Both the position numbers and the translations under genes were made by a program. 64,000 nucleotides of DNA from Formosa agariphila KMM 3901 (GTDB lineage Bacteria; Bacteroidota; Bacteroidia; Flavobacteriales; Flavobacteriaceae): contig NZ_HG315671.1 of the NCBI RefSeq assembly GCF_000723205.1, positions 1,461,351-1,525,350 on the forward strand, given 5' to 3'. The notes under the pieces are model-generated. The model did not search any database, was not told the origin of the DNA, and saw only the letters and a list, made by a program, of their open reading frames with translations. Positions within the stretch are counted from its first letter, which is position 1, and every line of letters starts with the position of its first letter. Below, one piece after another: positions 44,992 through 53,979 of this stretch.

Positions 44992-46002
44992 TTACTCTGC
45001 ATACTTACCATAATACGTTTTAATCAAATTTTCAACAGGTTTGTTTTGAGGGGTAAATCTAGAATCTTGTTCTCCACCAGAAGTATCATGATTAATAAAC
45101 CATTTCCAAACAAATCCACCAGCAAACCACTCTTCATGCCAGAAGGATTCAAACAATGCTTGGCTACAGTTTAGCTGAGCTTCAAGATTAACTTGAGTCA
45201 TATTTCTATCACTTTTCCAAGGTTCTTTACCTGCATAATCTACACTTCGGTAACCGTATTCTGTAAATAAAATAGGTTTATTGTAAGTGTTATAATAATC
45301 ATGAATAAATTTTTTATGAGAAGACCAACCAGCTAATGCATCCTCAAAAGTTGGTGTCTGGTTTTTACTTAAAGGAAAATAAGCATCAATACCAATATAA
45401 TCTAGATTGCTCCAAAATGGAGTGTATTTAAATTCATCCCAATTCGCAGCATACGTCAATTTCCCTGAGTACACGTCTTTAATTTTTAAAATTAAATTCT
45501 GCCAATATTCTGGTCTGTGTTTAATAAATTGTTCTAATTCAGTTCCAATACAAAATAAATCTACGTGAGCGTCTTCAGCCAATTTAGCATATTCTAAAAT
45601 GAATTTGGTATAAGAATCTTCTAAAATTCTCCAGTTGTTTTCGGTTTCCATTAATATGTTTCCCGTAAATGCACCATGACTAATCCAAATTTGTGGCTTT
45701 AGCATAATGTGAATATTTTGTTTCTGAAGAGCTTGTATATAATGTTTTGCTCCAGACTTTGTTTCGCCGTACCATTGGCGGTCACTATTATATTTAATCT
45801 CAGGATGATTTATATTTCTAATAAATCCGAAAGGCATTATCGCGGCGTAATTGGCATTTAAATTCACTATAGGTTTAATATGGCTATCGTGAATAGTATC
45901 TCTAGAAGCTACAAAACTTACGCCGTTAATTTTTTGAGATTGAGATTGGCAAGACAGTATCGTAATTAGTAATAGTAATACTAGTGTATGTTTCGATTTC
46001 AT
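44992..46002 (-). CDS. GH113-like glycoside hydrolase lipoprotein
   Basis: A 336-residue lipoprotein (signal MKSKHTLVLLLLITILSC, lipidated Cys18) with a TIM-barrel of the GH113 family, whose members are beta-1,4-mannanases. The candidate acid/base is Glu in DLFCIGTELEQF and the nucleophile is Glu in PILFTEYGYRSVDYAG; the WKWFINHDTSGGEQDSRFTPQ end fits the family. It would act at the cell surface. There are no SusCD or other GH genes nearby, so it is not in a polysaccharide locus here. Start is the ATG at 46000-46002. Confidence 0.82.
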   Translation of the reverse strand: MKSKHTLVLLLLITILSCQSQSQKINGVSFVASRDTIHDSHIKPIVNLNANYAAIMPFGFIRNINHPEIKYNSDRQWYGETKSGAKHYIQALQKQNIHIMLKPQIWISHGAFTGNILMETENNWRILEDSYTKFILEYAKLAEDAHVDLFCIGTELEQFIKHRPEYWQNLILKIKDVYSGKLTYAANWDEFKYTPFWSNLDYIGIDAYFPLSKNQTPTFEDALAGWSSHKKFIHDYYNTYNKPILFTEYGYRSVDYAGKEPWKSDRNMTQVNLEAQLNCSQALFESFWHEEWFAGGFVWKWFINHDTSGGEQDSRFTPQNKPVENLIKTYYGKYAE

Positions 46003-46394
46003 ATAGAGAGATTCAAACTTCTAAATTAGTATAAATTGAAAATATAAAACGATTTTAATGTTAATTATAATACCGAATTGCGATTTGAAATTCATAATGC
46101 TTAAAACTTAGATGTTTATCATACGGTTTTAACCTCTAAATTAAAATACTAAAATTATGGACAGGTGTTTAATCCTAAATAGAATATAATTGTATTGTCT
46201 GATTTTATTGAAATGGATTATCTCTTTTAGGATTTGTATATCGATTAATTAAATTATAAATGCAAACCATGACTTACTTTTTGGTGCAATATGCATTCAT
46301 TTTTAAATATTACAAATTAATCTGAAAAAGATAATTATTGTAGATAAATGTTACTAAATTTAAGTGAAAAATAACAAACTAAAAACCAAACAAA
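46003..46394. other. Intergenic region, nothing identified
   Basis: This 392-bp AT-rich gap separates the divergent GH113-like and pyruvate carboxylase genes. I see no RNA, repeat or strict TAnnTTTG promoter. Both genes must have promoters here. Confidence 0.5.
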
Positions 46395-49300
46395 TTGAAA
46401 ATCAAAACAGTACTTGTCGCCAATCGCGGTGAAATAGCCATAAGAATCTTTAGGGCTTGCACAGAAATTAACGTTAAAACTATTGGAATATACACCTTCG
46501 AGGATCGGTATTCGTTACACCGTTATAAAGCCGATGAATCGTATCAAATAGGCGAAGATAACGAACCATTAAAACCCTATTTAAATATTGAAGGTATTAT
46601 AAAGGTGGCTATTGAAAATGGTGCAGATGCTATTCATCCGGGCTATGGCTTTTTATCAGAAAACGCCAATTTCGCTAAAGCTTGCGAAGACAATGGTATT
46701 ATTTTTATCGGACCAAAAGTTTCGGTATTGCAATCGTTGGGCGATAAAATTATGGCAAAAACGGTCGCCGTAGAAAACAATATTCCTATAATACGAAGTA
46801 ATAGTAAACCATTAACCGATATAGATATAGCCTTATCTGAAGCCGAAATTATTGGGTATCCCATAATGCTAAAAGCGGCTTCTGGTGGTGGCGGACGAGG
46901 AATGCGAGTGATAAGAAAAGCCGATGAATTAAAAAGTGCTTTTAACGAAAGTAAACGGGAAGCCTTAAATGCCTTTGGTGATGATACGGTGTTTCTAGAA
47001 AAATATGTAGAGAATCCGAAACATATAGAAATTCAAATTGTAGCCGATAACCATGGTAATATGGTGCATTTGTTTGAACGCGATTGCTCGGTACAACGGC
47101 GTTATCAAAAAGTAATCGAGTTTGCACCTTCTTTTGATTTGAGTGAAGAAACAAAACAGGCACTTTACAATTATGCACTTAAAATATGTAAAGCCGTAAA
47201 TTATAATAATATTGGTACGGTTGAATTTTTAGTTGAAAATGACGAAATCTATTTTATAGAAGTTAACCCAAGAGTTCAAGTAGAACATACGGTTACCGAA
47301 GTTGTAACAAATATAGATTTAATAAAGGCACAGCTTTTTATAGCTGGTGGTTATAAACTATCTGACGAGCAAATTAAAATCCCGAGTCAAGATGCCATAA
47401 AAATAAGTGGCTATGCGTTACAGTGCCGAATTACAACAGAAGACCCTAAAAACGATTTCAAACCCGATTATGGAACGGTGTCTGCCTACCGGAGCGCCGC
47501 TGGGTTTGGAATTCGCTTAGATGCAGGAAGTATTTATCAGGGTGCTGTAATATCGCCTTTCTTCGATTCTATGCTGGTTAAAGTAACGGCACATGGAAGA
47601 ACATTAGACGGTGCAAGTCGTAAAATTCGTCGTGCTTTAGCCGAGTTTAGAATTCGTGGTGTTAAAACCAACATGCCTTTTCTTGATAATATTTTAAAAC
47701 ATGAAACCTTTAGGCAAGGAAAGGTAACGGTAAATTTCATTAAAGCAAACTCTGATTTATTTGTATTTAAAGCACCTAAAAATAGAGCCACAAAGTTAAT
47801 TACGTACTTAGGCGATGTTGTAGTTAATGGAAATGCCGATGTTAAAAAAGTAGAATTAGGTAAAACATTTATAAAACCTAAAGTGCCGAAATTCGATTCT
47901 AATGCAGCATATCCAGAAGGTACAAAAGATCTTTTAACCAAGTTAGGTCCAGATAAATTTTCGGAATGGTTAAAAAACGAAAAACAGGTACATTTTACAG
48001 ATACTACCATGCGAGATGCACACCAAAGTCTGTTGGCTACACGTATGCGAACATTTGATATGCTAAAAGTAGCGGAAGGTTATGCTAAGAACCATCCTGA
48101 AATTTTTAGTATGGAAGTTTGGGGTGGTGCCACTTTTGATGTGTGCTTACGTTTCCTTCAGGAAAACCCTTGGGAAAGATTGCAATTGTTGCGTAAAGCC
48201 ATGCCTAATGTCCTGTTACAAATGCTTATTCGAGGTTCAAACGGTGTAGGCTATAAAGCCTATTCAGATAATTTAATAGGTGAATTTGTAGAACAGTCTT
48301 GGGAAAATGGCGTAGATGTATTTAGAATTTTTGATTCGTTGAATTGGATGAAATCCTTAGCACCATGTATAGAACATGTACGCACTAGAACTGGCGGATT
48401 AGCAGAAGGTTCTATTTGTTATACTAACGATATTTTAAATCCAGAAAACACAAAATACAACCTGAACTATTATATTAATCTAGCTAAAGAAATTGAAGGA
48501 GCCGGCGCTCATATTTTAGGTGTAAAAGACATGGCTGGTTTATTAAAACCTTATGCGGCTTACGAGTTAATTTCGGCTTTAAAATCGGAGATTAATATTC
48601 CTATTCATTTACATACACATGATACATCGTCTATTCAATCTGCGACGTATTTAAAAGCGATTGAAGCGGGTGTAGATGTGGTAGATGTGGCTTTAGGTGG
48701 TTTGTCTGGCTTAACGTCGCAGCCTAATTTTAATTCGGTTGTAGAGATGTTAAAATATCAAGATCGTGCAAGTCCAATTAATATCGATTCTTTAAACGAA
48801 TATTCTAACTATTGGGAAACTGTTAGAACTTATTATTATCCGTTCGAGTCGGGATTAAAGTCGGGCTCGGGCGATGTGTTTAAACATGAAATTCCAGGTG
48901 GACAATATTCTAATTTAAAACCGCAAGCTCAAGCCTTAGGATTGGAAAGTCGTTTTCATGAAATCACTAAAATGTACGGGGAAGTGAATACCCTTTTTGG
49001 AGATATAGTTAAAGTTACTCCAAGTTCTAAAGTCGTGGGTGATATGGCACAATATCTAGTAAGTAATAATTTAACTATTCAGGATGTTTTAGAAAAAGGA
49101 GAAAATATATCTTTTCCTCAATCTGTAGTCGATTTTTTTAAAGGGGATCTCGGTCAACCCGTTGGTGGTTTTCCTAAAAAGATTCAACAAATTATTTTAA
49201 AAGATCAAGTGCCATATACAGACCGTCCCAATGCTCATATACCACCATTAGATTTAGAAGAAGAATATAAAGCGTTTAAAAAGACTTTCGAGCAAGAGTT

Positions 49301-49844
49301 AAGTAGAAAAATAAATTATACAGATTTCTTATCGTATCAACTCTATCCAAAGGTATTTACAGATGCATTTAATAAGCATTTAAAATATGATAACCTGATG
49401 AATTTACCGACTAAAAATTTCTTTTATGGTATGGATTTGGGAGAGGAAATTATTGTAGAATTAGATAAGGGAAAGACGCTGTTAATTACATTAGAATCTA
49501 TAGGAAAACCTAATTATGAAGGCCTCGTTACGGTATACTTTAAAGTGAACGGGCAGGGGAGAACGGTACAGATAAAAGATGATTCTATTAAGGTGGATAA
49601 AATTGAACATGTAAAAGTAGATAAATCCGATAGCAAACAGATAGGCGCCCCATTACAAGGTATGTTATCTACTATATTAGTGAAAGCGGGTGATAAAGTC
49701 ATTAAAAATCAACCCTTGTTTATTATTGAAGCGATGAAAATGGAAACCACAATGACGGCAGCTACAGATGCTGTAGTAAAAAAGGTTATTATAAAACCAG
49801 GAATTATGGTTAATTCCGACGACTTAGTTATTGTAATGGAATAA
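46395..49844 (+). CDS. pyc: Pyruvate carboxylase
   Basis: A 1149-residue biotin enzyme that converts pyruvate to oxaloacetate. The N-terminal biotin carboxylase domain covers about 1-455 ([56 protein letters not shown]). The carboxyltransferase domain runs from about 530 (VHFTDTTMRDAHQSLLATRMRTFDM cut to FTDTTMRDAHQSLLATRM) to 1000. The C-terminal biotinyl domain ends with FIIEAMKMETTM. The start is TTG (46395-46397): an in-frame TAA at 46380-46382 and no ATG or GTG between show that no other start exists. Sits upstream of nrdBA, convergent, with a terminator between. Confidence 0.95.
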   Translation: MKIKTVLVANRGEIAIRIFRACTEINVKTIGIYTFEDRYSLHRYKADESYQIGEDNEPLKPYLNIEGIIKVAIENGADAIHPGYGFLSENANFAKACEDNGIIFIGPKVSVLQSLGDKIMAKTVAVENNIPIIRSNSKPLTDIDIALSEAEIIGYPIMLKAASGGGGRGMRVIRKADELKSAFNESKREALNAFGDDTVFLEKYVENPKHIEIQIVADNHGNMVHLFERDCSVQRRYQKVIEFAPSFDLSEETKQALYNYALKICKAVNYNNIGTVEFLVENDEIYFIEVNPRVQVEHTVTEVVTNIDLIKAQLFIAGGYKLSDEQIKIPSQDAIKISGYALQCRITTEDPKNDFKPDYGTVSAYRSAAGFGIRLDAGSIYQGAVISPFFDSMLVKVTAHGRTLDGASRKIRRALAEFRIRGVKTNMPFLDNILKHETFRQGKVTVNFIKANSDLFVFKAPKNRATKLITYLGDVVVNGNADVKKVELGKTFIKPKVPKFDSNAAYPEGTKDLLTKLGPDKFSEWLKNEKQVHFTDTTMRDAHQSLLATRMRTFDMLKVAEGYAKNHPEIFSMEVWGGATFDVCLRFLQENPWERLQLLRKAMPNVLLQMLIRGSNGVGYKAYSDNLIGEFVEQSWENGVDVFRIFDSLNWMKSLAPCIEHVRTRTGGLAEGSICYTNDILNPENTKYNLNYYINLAKEIEGAGAHILGVKDMAGLLKPYAAYELISALKSEINIPIHLHTHDTSSIQSATYLKAIEAGVDVVDVALGGLSGLTSQPNFNSVVEMLKYQDRASPINIDSLNEYSNYWETVRTYYYPFESGLKSGSGDVFKHEIPGGQYSNLKPQAQALGLESRFHEITKMYGEVNTLFGDIVKVTPSSKVVGDMAQYLVSNNLTIQDVLEKGENISFPQSVVDFFKGDLGQPVGGFPKKIQQIILKDQVPYTDRPNAHIPPLDLEEEYKAFKKTFEQELSRKINYTDFLSYQLYPKVFTDAFNKHLKYDNLMNLPTKNFFYGMDLGEEIIVELDKGKTLLITLESIGKPNYEGLVTVYFKVNGQGRTVQIKDDSIKVDKIEHVKVDKSDSKQIGAPLQGMLSTILVKAGDKVIKNQPLFIIEAMKMETTMTAATDAVVKKVIIKPGIMVNSDDLVIVME

Positions 49845-49860
49845 GTAAGTCTATATAAAT

Positions 49861-49900
49861 AAAACACCCTCAGACGTTATATTAGTCTAAGGGTGTTTTT
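49861..49900. terminator. Bidirectional terminator between pyc and nrdA
   Basis: AAAACACCC (49861-49869) pairs with GGGTGTTTT, and CAGAC with GTCT(A), with one mismatch. A T run follows on the plus strand and an A run precedes it, so both convergent genes can use it. Confidence 0.8.
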
Positions 49901-49932
49901 ATGTCGTATTTGTTTCTATAAACTAAGTTAAA

Positions 49933-51729
49933 TTACGCTTCGCAACTTGCACAATCTTTCTTTTGTTTGAATTTCTGCGCCGCATTCATACTATGTTGAT
50001 AATACAATGATTTTAATCCTAATTTCCAAGCATTAATATGTATTTTATTAATGTCTTTTGTTGGCATATCTGGATGTACAATAATGTTTAAAGATTGTCC
50101 TTGGTCGATATGGTTTTGTCTGTTCGCTGCTTGGTAAATAATATCCATTTGGTCTATTTCCGAATAGGTTTTAAATACCGCCTTTTCATGGTCTGATAAG
50201 AAATCTAAGTGCTGTACAGAACCATCTCTACTTCTAATGTCGTTCCAAACTTCAGGAGTATTCATACCTTTTTCTTCTAGAAGATTAACCAAGTATGGAT
50301 TTTTAATAGTGGTTTTAATTTTAGCAATATCCTTTACATAAATGTTAGACCAAATTGGTTCTATACCTTGAGATACTTGTCCTAAAATAAATGCTGAAGA
50401 TGTAGTTGGTGCAATCGCATTTAGAGTCGCATTTCTACGTCCGTATCCTTTAAGAAGGTCTGGTTCTCCTAATGCTGTAGCAAGTTCTTCTGAAGCTTTA
50501 TAAGAACGCTCTTTTATGGTTTTAAATATCTCACTATTTAAGTTAAACGCTTCTTGACTGTCAAAAGACAACGATTTAGATTGTAATAACGAATGCCATC
50601 CTAAAACCCCTAAACCTAAAGCTCTGTTTTCTTTAGCGAAGTTATAAGCGCGCTCCATAAATAAGAACGTTTGGCGGTCTTCACGGCTGTCGGAATCTCT
50701 ATAAGATTCTAATTTTTCTAAAAATTCTGAAATTACAGCATCTAAAAAGTACACCATAGTTTCTACGGCGTCTGTATCTTTCCACTTGTCGTAATTAAGT
50801 AAATTTATACTAGAAAGTACACAAACAAACGACCAGTTTTCGTCTGACGGCAACATGATTTCTGTACATAAATTACTCGCGTAAATCGGATGATTTTTGT
50901 CTTTGTACACATCTACAGAACCTTCATTAGCATTATCTGTAAAGAAGATATATGGGTAACCCATTTCACCTCTACTTTGTAATACTTTCGCCCAAACTGT
51001 ACGTTTTTCAACATCACCATCAATCATAGACTGCATCCACGCATTGGTTACCGTAACCCCGTGCGTTAACTCTTGGATAGCATTTCCTTCAGACCCAATT
51101 TCTAAAAACTCCATAATATCTTTATGGTCTATTGGTAAGTACGGAGAGAAACGACCACGACGTACAGAACCTTGACTTACAACATCGACCATAGATTCGA
51201 AAAGACGCATAATATGCACAGCTCCTGATGCTGTTCCGTTATTCTTTACTTCGGCTCCTCTGTGACGGATTTTACCAAAGTATCCAGATGTTCCACCACC
51301 AAGTTTAGACATCATTCCAATTTCAGATTGGGTAAACAAGATGTTTCCCATATCGTCGTCTATATGCGAACCAAAACAGCTAATCGGTAAGCCACGTTTT
51401 TGTCCGAAATTAGACCAAACAGGAGAGGCTAGCGAATAAAAACCTTGAGACATATAGTTGTAAAATTTATCGCTAAAGCCAGGCATTTTTAAAATGTCTT
51501 GCGCGCAATCTGCAATTTCTCTAATACGCTCTTCTGGATTTACACCTTCTGTAAGGTATCCCGATTCTAAAAATTTACGGCTATTTTCGTTTAACCACCC
51601 AAAGGAATCATTTTCTATGGTACCGTTTTTAGTGTGTAATGCCGCGTGCCTAGCATCGACTAAATTTTGAGCATTATTTTTTTCTGATGTTGTTGTAACA
51701 GGGTCTTGATTGTAAGTGTTGTTTTCCAT
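49933..51729 (-). CDS. nrdA: Ribonucleoside-diphosphate reductase, alpha subunit (no ATP-cone)
   Basis: A 598-residue catalytic subunit of class I RNR. Landmarks are LPISCFGSH (first redox Cys), SNLCTEI (second Cys), ENWSFVCVLSSINL (thiyl-radical Cys region), the allosteric and substrate loops GSVRRGRFSPYLPIDHKDI and ATLNAIAPTTSSAFI, and the C-terminal DCASCEA tail that reduces the active-site disulfide. The N-terminal ATP-cone of typical NrdA (about 100 residues) is missing and instead sits on NrdB. It is the second gene, 3 bp after nrdB, under the upstream B12 riboswitch. Confidence 0.93.
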   Translation of the reverse strand: MENNTYNQDPVTTTSEKNNAQNLVDARHAALHTKNGTIENDSFGWLNENSRKFLESGYLTEGVNPEERIREIADCAQDILKMPGFSDKFYNYMSQGFYSLASPVWSNFGQKRGLPISCFGSHIDDDMGNILFTQSEIGMMSKLGGGTSGYFGKIRHRGAEVKNNGTASGAVHIMRLFESMVDVVSQGSVRRGRFSPYLPIDHKDIMEFLEIGSEGNAIQELTHGVTVTNAWMQSMIDGDVEKRTVWAKVLQSRGEMGYPYIFFTDNANEGSVDVYKDKNHPIYASNLCTEIMLPSDENWSFVCVLSSINLLNYDKWKDTDAVETMVYFLDAVISEFLEKLESYRDSDSREDRQTFLFMERAYNFAKENRALGLGVLGWHSLLQSKSLSFDSQEAFNLNSEIFKTIKERSYKASEELATALGEPDLLKGYGRRNATLNAIAPTTSSAFILGQVSQGIEPIWSNIYVKDIAKIKTTIKNPYLVNLLEEKGMNTPEVWNDIRSRDGSVQHLDFLSDHEKAVFKTYSEIDQMDIIYQAANRQNHIDQGQSLNIIVHPDMPTKDINKIHINAWKLGLKSLYYQHSMNAAQKFKQKKDCASCEA

Positions 51730-51732
51730 TTT

Positions 51733-53016
51733 TTAAAATAAGTCGTCGCTAGTTATACTTTGGGCTCTTTTACTGTAATTTATTGAACGTTTAACAAAGA
51801 AGTCTCCATGTTTTGTTCCAATTATTTCGTCATCAAACCATTCCGTTTGAGCTAATAATTTCTGATCAATTTCAAATATTTTATTAATTCCAATACTCTC
51901 TAAAGAGTTATTAAATCGATTTTTAATGAATTCGTTTATTACCGCTTTCGGAATAAAATCTAATTCACCTTTTTCGAAAATCCAATCTATAATTTTACTT
52001 TCAGAACTATACGCTTCTTCACATAGTTGCTGAATCATAATCTTATACGTATCGTTAAACCATTCTGGGTGTTCGTCTTTAATGATATTGATAAGGTCGA
52101 TACCAAAATCGCCATGAATTTGTTCTTCTTTAGAGGTTGCTTCTACAACATTCGAAATTCCTTTAAGCATGTTTTTATGCTTGTTAAAAGCCATTATGAT
52201 AAGGAACTGAGAGAATAAAGACACATGTTCTATAAACAAAGAGAATAATAATACAGATTCTGCATACTCTTCGTTATTTTCGCTTTTTGCATTTTTTAAA
52301 GCCGTCTCTAAATACTGGACACGCTTCATTATTGCAGGCTTCTTCTTTAATTTTTCGAACTCACTATTTAATCCTAAAATTTCTAATAAGTGAGAATAGG
52401 CATCGTGATGTCTTACTTCACTTTCTGCAAATGTAGCACCTACAGATCCTATTTCTGGCTTAGGCATACGGTGATAAATATCACCCCAAAACGTTTTAAC
52501 AGCCACTTCTATTTGAGATATAGCAAGCATGGTGTTTTTAATAGCACTTTGTTCTACAGGTGTTAAAGCCGATTTAAAATCTTGGATGTCACTTGTGAAA
52601 TTAAATTCGGTATGAATCCAGTAGGAATGACGAATAGCTGGTACATATTCGTATAGTTGAGGGTACTCGTAAGGTTTTAAATTGATACGTTTTTCGAAAA
52701 TATTACTTTTTCTACTTTGCGTTTGGTTGTTTCTATAAATGATATACGCTTTGGCAACATCTACAAACTCACTATGCATTAGTTTTTTCTCGACAATATC
52801 TTGTACTTCTTCTACAGTAGGTACGTAATCTTTGTCTTGATCGCGACGCTCTAAAAGCTCGGCATATACATTTTTTGCTATTAATTCGGCATCATCACTT
52901 GTACCATGGTTAACGGCTTGCATTGCTTTTGTAACGGCAGCTGTAATTTTCTGAAGGTCAAAAGGTTTTGACTTAAAATTTCTTTTAATAATTTGAATTA
53001 TTTCCATGTTTACCAT
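51733..53016 (-). CDS. nrdB: Ribonucleoside-diphosphate reductase, beta subunit with N-terminal ATP-cone
   Basis: A 427-residue radical-generating subunit. An ATP-cone covers about residues 4-95 (IIKRNFKSKPFDLQKITAAV and the end HSEFVDVAKAYIIYRNN), which normally belongs to NrdA; this matches the NrdB type described from Leeuwenhoekiella blandensis, where the beta subunit carries the allosteric on/off switch. The dimetal ligands are Glu170, Glu200, His203, Glu263, Glu298 and His301, and a Tyr occupies the radical position (Tyr207). The ATG at 53016 is taken; another is 53007. First gene of the pair. Confidence 0.93.
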   Translation of the reverse strand: MVNMEIIQIIKRNFKSKPFDLQKITAAVTKAMQAVNHGTSDDAELIAKNVYAELLERRDQDKDYVPTVEEVQDIVEKKLMHSEFVDVAKAYIIYRNNQTQSRKSNIFEKRINLKPYEYPQLYEYVPAIRHSYWIHTEFNFTSDIQDFKSALTPVEQSAIKNTMLAISQIEVAVKTFWGDIYHRMPKPEIGSVGATFAESEVRHHDAYSHLLEILGLNSEFEKLKKKPAIMKRVQYLETALKNAKSENNEEYAESVLLFSLFIEHVSLFSQFLIIMAFNKHKNMLKGISNVVEATSKEEQIHGDFGIDLINIIKDEHPEWFNDTYKIMIQQLCEEAYSSESKIIDWIFEKGELDFIPKAVINEFIKNRFNNSLESIGINKIFEIDQKLLAQTEWFDDEIIGTKHGDFFVKRSINYSKRAQSITSDDLF

Positions 53017-53096
53017 ATTAAGTAGATTTAATAATCTTAAATAACCAATGTCTTGAACTCTAAAATAGCTTTAGATACAGGCATGAAACTTATTCT

Positions 53097-53240
53097 TCAG
53101 ATTTTAAACCATGAGTTGTTAATCCTAAATTTATTCGGTGCTGTAATAATTTTGGAAAAGAAGATAGAAGTAGATATGATAACTAGACATAAATGACCAT
53201 AGTAATCTTCTAATTCTTGCTTCAATCCCCGAAAGCACAT
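53097..53240 (-). CDS. Possible 47-residue protein downstream of the riboswitch
   Basis: An open frame starts at ATG 53238-53240, inside the last bases of the cobalamin riboswitch, and ends at TGA 53097-53099. The protein starts MCFRGLKQELEDYYGHLCL and ends with a hydrophobic then basic segment. No family is known to me. It could be a leader peptide linking riboswitch state to nrdB, or chance. The spacing between riboswitch and nrdB (226 bp) is otherwise unexplained. Confidence 0.25.
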   Translation of the reverse strand: MCFRGLKQELEDYYGHLCLVIISTSIFFSKIITAPNKFRINNSWFKI

Positions 53241-53242
53241 TG

Positions 53243-53418
53243 AATTAATGTTAAATGGCAGGTCTTCTGACTTACTCTGTTAACCCGGCCTTCCCATTCT
53301 ATTAAACAGTGACCATTATTGGGTTTCGTTTGTTGAGCATACAGCTGCGGGACAGTTCCGGATTTTCACCGAATTCCCTTTTAATATCAAGTTGTTAAAC
53401 TTAATAACCATTAATAAT
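53243..53418 (-). promoter_or_regulatory. Cobalamin (B12) riboswitch upstream of nrdBA
   Basis: Read on the minus strand the region contains the conserved series GGGAATTCGGTGAAAATCCG, ACTGTCCCGCAGCTGTATGC, GGGAAGGCCGGGT, ACAGAGTAAGTCAGAAGACC and TGCC, the core of the cobalamin riboswitch (B12 box and the CxGCCxxTGCxA-like loop region). ATTAATGG at 53408-53415 and CATTAAT at 53244-53250 can pair as the closing stem. The next gene on this strand is nrdB. Cobalamin binding would reduce nrdBA expression; the mechanism (termination or translation) cannot be read. Confidence 0.92.
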
Positions 53419-53424
53419 TGGATG

Positions 53425-53432
53425 CAAATTTA
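53425..53432 (-). promoter_or_regulatory. -7 box of the riboswitch-nrdBA transcript
   Basis: On the minus strand TAAATTTG matches TAnnTTTG. A start about seven bases later (near 53417) coincides with the 5' edge of the riboswitch. A -33 TTG at the right distance was not seen. Confidence 0.5.
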
Positions 53433-53559
53433 TCTACTATAAACAAGTTTTAATAATTAACTTATCATAACTTATTGACAATTTTAAAAAATAGTGTGAT
53501 AACCGTTTTAGTTTATTCAATTAGTAGATTACAAAGAGTATGTAAAGACTGAGTTACCT

Positions 53560-53979
53560 TTACTTTTGTTGTAACAAGTGTATGATGGTTTGTTGTAATG
53601 TGTGACCTAAATTTTTATCGTTTTTATGCTTTTTTATTTTACCAATTACTTTTATAAACTCATCACTATCTATTGGTTTTAATATATGTTCTAACGAGTT
53701 TTTATTAAAAATATTAGACGCGTAATGCGTATAAGTCGTGGTAATAACTAAATCGAAACCTTTAAAATTAAGTTGGTTTAAAAAAGGAAGTAATTCTTCT
53801 TTAGGCGTTTCTATATCTAAAAAGACACAGTCTGGCTTTAATTTGTTTATGGCAGAAATTGATTCTAAAGGATTAGAGAACATGTCACAGATGTTAACCT
53901 CGGGACAAAAAAGTTCAATTTCCCATTTTAGGTTTGTAAGAGCATTAAATTCATAATCAATAAGAATTGCATTAATCAT
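53560..53979 (-). CDS. Stand-alone receiver domain of LytTR type
   Basis: A 139-residue protein that is just a response-regulator receiver domain, like that of LytTR-family regulators. The phosphoacceptor is Asp55 (CVFLDIETP), a Thr follows near 80-81 and Lys100 precedes Pro in HILKPID. The acidic pair at the N-terminus is incomplete (ILIDYE: Asp8 then Tyr9 instead of Asp-Asp), so metal binding may be weak. No LytTR DNA-binding domain follows and no kinase is adjacent. It may act as a competitor or phosphate sink. Confidence 0.75.
   Translation of the reverse strand: MINAILIDYEFNALTNLKWEIELFCPEVNICDMFSNPLESISAINKLKPDCVFLDIETPKEELLPFLNQLNFKGFDLVITTTYTHYASNIFNKNSLEHILKPIDSDEFIKVIGKIKKHKNDKNLGHTLQQTIIHLLQQK

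Noticed and set aside
53420-53560. A missing LytTR domain downstream of the receiver domain (frameshift)
   Set aside because: The sequence after the stop shows no LytTR-like frame in any phase and leads into the riboswitch promoter.
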